Assembly (NCBI GenBank): GCA_910584525.1
Contig: CAJUAT010000012.1
Location: 1 to 18,188 of the forward strand
Direction: 5' to 3'
From: an uncultured Muribaculaceae bacterium
Lineage (GTDB): Bacteria; Bacteroidota; Bacteroidia; Bacteroidales; Muribaculaceae
DNA length: 18,188 nt
In this document: positions 14,439-18,188 of the stretch, piece by piece
Layout: every line of letters starts with the position of its first letter
Position numbering within the stretch: position 1 is the first letter of the stretch
The notes under the pieces: generated by a model
Told to the model about the DNA's origin: nothing
The model's database searches: none
Seen by the model: the letters and a program-made list of their open reading frames with translations, nothing else
Translations under genes and position numbers: made by a program

Positions 14439-14446
14439 TAATTTTG
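14439..14446 (+). promoter_or_regulatory. Promoter of eno (-7 element; -33 weak)
   Basis: TAATTTTG matches the TAnnTTTG element. The matching -33 region (about 14415-14419, acctg) keeps only the TG of TTTG. The transcription start would be near 14452, giving a leader of about 140 nt. The gap 14366-14591 between the divergent helicase and eno genes otherwise holds a CGCCG/CGGCG hairpin (14529-14547) and A-rich sequence. No clear helicase promoter is seen. Confidence 0.65.
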
Positions 14447-14591
14447 CGTTTTGAAAGAGAGAGGGAACCGAAAGAAGGGATTCCCACCCCAAAGTTAGGC
14501 ATTTTTTGTCAAACCTACCCAAATAAAACGCCGCAAACCCGTCGGCGCAAGGAAGAAAAATCAAAACAAAGAGATATAAACTATCAACAAG

Positions 14592-15878
14592 ATGAAAATT
14601 GAGAAAGTAATCGGTCGCGAGATCCTTGACTCGCGCGGCAATCCCACAGTAGAAGTAGACGTATACCTTGAGAGCGGCGTAATGGGCCGCGCAGCTGTAC
14701 CTTCGGGCGCATCGACAGGTGTGAACGAGGCACTTGAGCTTCGCGACAACGACCCGAAGCGCTACATGGGCAAGGGCGTTACGAAGGCAGTAGCCAACGT
14801 GAACGGTCCTATCGCCGAGGCTCTGATAGGCCACAGCGCCCTCGACCAGATAGGCGTTGACGAGCTGATGATCAAGCTCGACGGCACTCCTACGAAGTCG
14901 AACCTTGGCGCCAACGCCATTCTGGGCGTATCGCTGGCAGTAGCCAAGGCAGCCGCCAACTACCTCGACATGCCTCTCTACCGCTACATCGGCGGCTGCG
15001 ACACGTACGTACTCCCCGTGCCGATGATGAACATCATCAACGGCGGCGCACACAGCGACGCTCCCATATGCTTCCAGGAGTTCATGATCCGTCCTGTAGG
15101 CGCATGCTGCTTCAAGGAGGGTATCCGCATGGGCACAGAGGTGTTCCATCACCTTAAGAAGGTGCTGAAGGGACGCGGTCTGAGCACGGCCGTGGGCGAC
15201 GAGGGTGGCTTCGCCCCCAACCTCAACGGCACCGAGGATGCTCTCGACGTGATCATCTCCGCCATCGTTGACGCCGGCTACGAGCCCGGCAAGGATGTGA
15301 CCATCGGTCTCGACGTGGCCAGCTCCGAGTTCTACAAGGATGGTATCTACGACTATACCTGGAAGCAGGGTCCCGACGCTCCCAAGCGCACCCGCGAGGA
15401 GCAGGTGAAGTTCCTCGAGGAACTCATCAACAAGTATCCTATCGATTCTATCGAGGATGGTATGGCCGAGAACGACTGGGAGGGCTGGAAGATGCTCACC
15501 GACGCCATCGGCAGCAAGTGCCAGCTGGTAGGCGATGACCTCTTCGTGACCAACGTGAAATATCTTGAGCGCGGTATCGAGGAGGGTTGCGCCAACTCTA
15601 TCCTGGTGAAGGTTAACCAGATCGGTTCGCTGACGGAGACACTTCGTGCCGTACAGATGGCCCAGCGCAACAACTACACAGCCGTGATTTCGCACCGTTC
15701 GGGCGAGACCGAGGACAGCACCATCGCCGACATCGCCGTGGCTATGAACGCCGGCCAGATCAAGACGGGTAGCGCCAGCCGCTCCGACCGTATGGCCAAG
15801 TACAACCAGCTCCTCCGCATCGAAGAGGAACTCGGCAGCCGCGCCGTTTACGGATACAAGAAGATTGCCCGCAAGTAA
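14592..15878 (+). CDS. eno: Enolase (phosphopyruvate hydratase)
   Basis: A 428-residue glycolytic enzyme converting 2-phosphoglycerate to phosphoenolpyruvate. The mobile loop SGAST is at 38-42. H154 (GGAHSD) and E163 (QEFMI) are in place, E204 lies in VGDEGGFAPN, and the Mg ligands are D241, E288 (SIEDGMAENDW) and D315 (VGDDLFVTN). The catalytic lysine is K340 within the signature ILVKVNQIGSLTET (337-350). H368-R369-S370 lies in SHRSGETEDSTIADIAVA, and K391 follows. All key residues are present. It has its own promoter and a strong terminator, so it is monocistronic. Confidence 0.99.
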   Translation: MKIEKVIGREILDSRGNPTVEVDVYLESGVMGRAAVPSGASTGVNEALELRDNDPKRYMGKGVTKAVANVNGPIAEALIGHSALDQIGVDELMIKLDGTPTKSNLGANAILGVSLAVAKAAANYLDMPLYRYIGGCDTYVLPVPMMNIINGGAHSDAPICFQEFMIRPVGACCFKEGIRMGTEVFHHLKKVLKGRGLSTAVGDEGGFAPNLNGTEDALDVIISAIVDAGYEPGKDVTIGLDVASSEFYKDGIYDYTWKQGPDAPKRTREEQVKFLEELINKYPIDSIEDGMAENDWEGWKMLTDAIGSKCQLVGDDLFVTNVKYLERGIEEGCANSILVKVNQIGSLTETLRAVQMAQRNNYTAVISHRSGETEDSTIADIAVAMNAGQIKTGSASRSDRMAKYNQLLRIEEELGSRAVYGYKKIARK

Positions 15879-15902
15879 TCGGCGGATTCAAGCAGACACA
15901 CA

Positions 15903-15935
15903 GGGAAGGCACCTCCAGGCGCCTTCCCTTTTTTT
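15903..15935 (+). terminator. Intrinsic terminator of eno
   Basis: An 8-bp stem, GGGAAGGC (15903-15910) with GCCTTCCC (15921-15928), has a 10-nt loop and is followed by seven T (15929-15935). It stands 24 nt after the eno stop. Confidence 0.93.
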
Positions 15936-15938
15936 AAT

Positions 15939-15990
15939 CGGGATTTATCAGGATTAATCCCGAAATGGACCGAAATGAACGGGATTTTTT
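15939..15990 (+). repeat. Three-arm inverted repeat, possible backup terminator
   Basis: CGGGATT (15939-15945), AATCCCG (15956-15962) and CGGGATT (15980-15986) allow two mutually exclusive 7-bp hairpins. The second is followed by a T-run (15985-15990), so it could end transcripts that pass the eno terminator. CCGAAATG is also directly repeated within the loop. Confidence 0.5.
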
Positions 15991-15999
15991 CTGCTTTTA

Positions 16000-16031
16000 T
16001 TTGCGCGGGTTAATTATTCTTCGTAATTTTG
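16000..16031 (+). promoter_or_regulatory. Bacteroidetes-type promoter of the fimbrillin-like gene
   Basis: TTTG (16000-16003) and TAATTTTG (16024-16031), 20-nt spacer, are a full match to the -33/-7 consensus. The transcription start is expected near 16037, giving an A-rich leader of about 80 nt before ATG 16117. No inverted repeats of the invertible-promoter kind flank it. Confidence 0.85.
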
Positions 16032-16116
16032 CATCATTGCAACTTTTATAGGCATTAGCGTAAAGACAGCAATAAACTGAACATAATACTTAATACAGCA
16101 ATAATCAGATTAACTC

Positions 16117-18054
16117 ATGAAAAAGATTCTTGTAATAAGTGCGGCGACCGCTCTGTTGGGGATGATGTCGTGCAGCAAGGAGGAGATGCCGGTGCCCGGC
16201 GGCGACGGCAACATCAACTTCACCGTGACCATTCCCGGGAATATGGGCACGCGTGCCTTCGAGAGCGGTCTGGTGGCCAACGACCTCCAGATGGCGGTTT
16301 ACGACGCCGATACCGGCGACCTCGTAGTGGTTCCCGCAGAACAGAAATTCAGCGACACTCCCGAGGGCTCGCTGACAACCAACGTATCCATAAACCTTGC
16401 CTCGGGACGCAGCTATAAGATAGCTTTCTTCGCTCAGAACAAGGCTTCCAACGGCTATACCTTCAGTCCTGACACTAAGACCATCACGGTGAACTATGCC
16501 AATATGGCCACCAACTACAACACCGAGGTCTTCGACTGCTTCTACACTCTTTATGAGACGGGCGAAGTGACGGGCGCCCTTTCCGACAATATCGAGCTGA
16601 CCCGTCCGGTGGCACAGGTAAACTGGGGCACCTCCGACCTTGCAGACCCGGTAGTAACCGACAAGAACGCATATGGCGCGAATGCCTCCAGTCTGGTGAC
16701 GAAGGTCAGCACCAAGGCCTACACCACGTTCGACATGCTTACAAGCGATGTCACCGGCGAGGCCACGGATGTGACGTTCCCCTACCTGGCACGTCCCGAC
16801 GCTTCCGCCGACTATCCCTTGGAGCCCACCAAATACAAGTATGTGTCGATGCAGTATCTTCTGGTGCCTGCCAAGTCGTCGGTGCTCGACATAACCCTCG
16901 AGGCCTCCAACAGCGCAAGCGCAGCCAAGGCTATGGCCACGGTAACGGTGGCCAACGCTCCGGTACAGGCCAACTACCGCACAAACATCTACGGCGCACT
17001 CCTGACCAACCCCTACGACTTCACGGTGACCAAGAACAAGGAATGGGGCGGCAACAACAACTGGCCCGTAGTTCCTACGGAAATCAAGACAAACGAGGAG
17101 CTTGCCGATGCCCTTCAGAATGGCGGCAACTTCATCATCCCGGAAGATACTGAAGTAAGCCTTCCCACGATTTCCGAGACAGTGAAAATCGACAAGCCGA
17201 CCAAGCTGCAAGTTGAAGGCAAGATGACGCTGCCCGTACTTCACGACGGCTCAACCAACGAGCGCAACCTGAAAGTTGTGACCGTCAACAGCAACCTGTC
17301 ACTGACCGGCGGCGGTACTATTGAAGCTGACGGCGGCGACATGATGTTCAATGTCAACTACAATAACGGCCAGCTTGACATCGACGGCGTAAATCTCAAA
17401 TACACCTGCACAAGCAATTCCAACCGTGCCGTGATCAATACAGGCAAGAAACCTACCACCGTCAAGAACAGCACTATCACCGCCAACTGCATAGCCGTTA
17501 GACACAACAGCTCCGGCAAGCTCACAATGGATAACTGCATACTCAACGTGAACCGGAAAGACGCCAGCGACCCCGGAATGTGGGAGGCTCTCTTCTCGAG
17601 AGGCAATATCAACCTGACAGGTGTTACAATCAACAGTCAGGTACGCGGTCTGGAAATCACAGCCAGCAGGGACACTCCTTTTGAGGCCATGCTCAAAGAT
17701 TGCGATTTCTATGCAGAAAGTGAACGAGTGCTATATGTTGAATCGGCATGGGCTGCCGGCTCAAAGCTGACAATCGACGGCGGCAAGTACTCCTGCAAGA
17801 AAACAGAATGGACATACGACAGATATGGTTATCCCGAGAGTCCTATCTGGTTCGACAACAACAAGAGCGGAAAGAAATTCGACTGCAATATCATCTCCGG
17901 CGACTTCGTGACGCAGCCTTACGGCTTCTTGAGCGGCACATGGCCCGACTGGACTATTGACGATGTGTCGGTTTACCTCGCACCCGGCTCGGAATGGGAA
18001 GCTATCGACGTAACAACGCCGCACGTCTACAAGTGGCGTGCAGTGAAGAAATAA
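16117..18054 (+). CDS. Fimbrillin-like (DUF6562-type) lipoprotein with C-terminal beta-helix domain
   Basis: A 645-residue surface lipoprotein. The signal ends MMS-C19, the likely lipidated cysteine. A TRA motif (45-47) begins the mature beta-sandwich region, as often seen in Bacteroidales fimbrillin-like proteins. Hallmarks of the N-terminal module are TRPVAQVNWGT (162-172), YVSMQYLLVPA (242-252) and NYRTNIYGALLT (286-297). After a linker (WGGNNNWPVVP), TEIKTNEELADALQNGGNFI (321-340) opens a region of short repeated strands, such as NLSLTGGGTIEA, KLTMDNCILNV and INLTGVTINS, typical of a right-handed parallel beta-helix. The two-module build suggests a surface adhesin or glycan-binding protein rather than a plain pilus subunit; no catalytic residues can be assigned. 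It is monocistronic, with a strong promoter and terminator. The DUF assignment is from memory of the motifs. Confidence 0.8.
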   Translation: MKKILVISAATALLGMMSCSKEEMPVPGGDGNINFTVTIPGNMGTRAFESGLVANDLQMAVYDADTGDLVVVPAEQKFSDTPEGSLTTNVSINLASGRSYKIAFFAQNKASNGYTFSPDTKTITVNYANMATNYNTEVFDCFYTLYETGEVTGALSDNIELTRPVAQVNWGTSDLADPVVTDKNAYGANASSLVTKVSTKAYTTFDMLTSDVTGEATDVTFPYLARPDASADYPLEPTKYKYVSMQYLLVPAKSSVLDITLEASNSASAAKAMATVTVANAPVQANYRTNIYGALLTNPYDFTVTKNKEWGGNNNWPVVPTEIKTNEELADALQNGGNFIIPEDTEVSLPTISETVKIDKPTKLQVEGKMTLPVLHDGSTNERNLKVVTVNSNLSLTGGGTIEADGGDMMFNVNYNNGQLDIDGVNLKYTCTSNSNRAVINTGKKPTTVKNSTITANCIAVRHNSSGKLTMDNCILNVNRKDASDPGMWEALFSRGNINLTGVTINSQVRGLEITASRDTPFEAMLKDCDFYAESERVLYVESAWAAGSKLTIDGGKYSCKKTEWTYDRYGYPESPIWFDNNKSGKKFDCNIISGDFVTQPYGFLSGTWPDWTIDDVSVYLAPGSEWEAIDVTTPHVYKWRAVKK

Positions 18055-18056
18055 TA

Positions 18057-18069
18057 CCGGCTATGCCGG
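18057..18069 (+). other. Small hairpin after the fimbrillin-like gene
   Basis: CCGGC-tat-GCCGG forms a 5-bp hairpin 2 nt after the stop codon, upstream of the main terminator. It may protect the 3' end of the message; this is inference. Confidence 0.4.
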
Positions 18070-18078
18070 CCTGAATTT

Positions 18079-18109
18079 AAAGAAACGCCCGTGCGGGCGT
18101 TTCTTTTTT
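18079..18109 (+). terminator. Intrinsic terminator of the fimbrillin-like gene
   Basis: A 12-bp stem, AAAGAAACGCCC with GGGCGTTTCTTT, has a GTGC loop (18079-18106) with a T-run to 18109. The A-tract on the left arm makes it able to work on both strands. Confidence 0.93.
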
Positions 18110-18133
18110 GTTGGCGGCAAGGGAGACGGGATT

Positions 18134-18188
18134 GGGGAACGCGAGGGGAACGCGAGGGGAACGCGAGGGGAACGCGAGGGGAACGCGA
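18134..18188. repeat. Perfect 11-bp tandem repeat array, five copies, cut by the window end
   Basis: Five identical units of ggggaacgcga run without a mismatch up to the last base of the window, so the true copy number is unknown. The array lies after the terminator, in non-coding sequence. The 11-bp period is not a multiple of three, which argues against a coding repeat. Confidence 0.95.

Noticed and set aside
14402..14602. 66-codon + strand frame in the eno leader
   Set aside because: It spans the eno promoter and overlaps the eno start; it is low-complexity K/R/E/Q and no translation signal supports it.
14385..15695. Open frame of 436 codons on the - strand opposite eno
   Set aside because: It is antisense to a fully conserved enolase, its composition is H/V/L/Y-rich, and it has no motif; it is a shadow of strong codon bias.
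16000..16031. Phase-variable invertible promoter for the surface gene
   Set aside because: I looked for flanking inverted repeats on both sides of the promoter and found none. The inverted repeats at 15939-15986 lie on one side only.
16105..17244. Open frame on the - strand opposite the fimbrillin-like gene
   Set aside because: It has no motifs or promoter, and the opposite strand has a signal peptide, promoter and terminator.
18134..18188. CRISPR or replication-origin iterons
   Set aside because: There are no spacers for CRISPR, and no replication initiator gene or AT-rich melting region is visible; the array is recorded only as a tandem repeat.

Overview
The window looks like chromosomal DNA from a GC-rich member of the Bacteroidales. 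A Muribaculaceae-like gut bacterium is my best guess; that is inference, since no rRNA is present. The evidence is a Bacteroidetes-type LptD, a GldH lipoprotein and a fimbrillin-like lipoprotein, an apparent lack of Shine-Dalgarno sequences, and four promoters of the Bacteroidetes form TTTG-N20-TAnnTTTG, all with exactly 20 nt between elements. All genes are on the + strand except one helicase. There is no phage, CRISPR array, insertion sequence, tRNA or rRNA gene.

Left part (1-9579): lptD (outer-membrane LPS assembly) has its own promoter. A second promoter starts a long run of genes: a small ZapB-like coiled-coil protein, zapA, rny (RNase Y), a PSP1/RicT-like gene, gldH, an M24 Xaa-Pro aminopeptidase and a CCA-adding tRNA nucleotidyltransferase. 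From rny onwards each gene overlaps the next by 1, 4, 26 and 4 bases, which implies a translationally coupled operon. It links division-ring factors (ZapA/ZapB-like) with RNA turnover and maturation (RNase Y, RicT, CCA enzyme).

Middle (9580-12973): a 339-base gap holds a palindromic repeat, degenerate 28-bp tandem repeats, a strong promoter and a structured leader. It precedes the translation block rplM-rpsI, then rpsB-tsf. A three-stem RNA can be drawn between rpsI and rpsB, and an intrinsic terminator lies between rpsB and tsf, so S2 and EF-Ts are probably expressed at unequal levels. The same palindromic repeat recurs after tsf, between the convergent tsf and helicase genes.

Right part (12974-18188): an SF1B RecD/Pif1-like helicase on the - strand diverges from eno (enolase). 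After a strong terminator comes a monocistronic lipoprotein gene whose N-terminal half is fimbrillin-like and whose C-terminal half looks like a right-handed beta-helix. The window ends inside a perfect 11-bp tandem repeat array.

Most of the window is conserved housekeeping sequence. The less ordinary material is non-coding: the dispersed palindrome, the candidate leaders of ribosomal-protein genes, the chain of micro-ORFs before rny and the repeat arrays. I did not find a clear undescribed multi-gene system.
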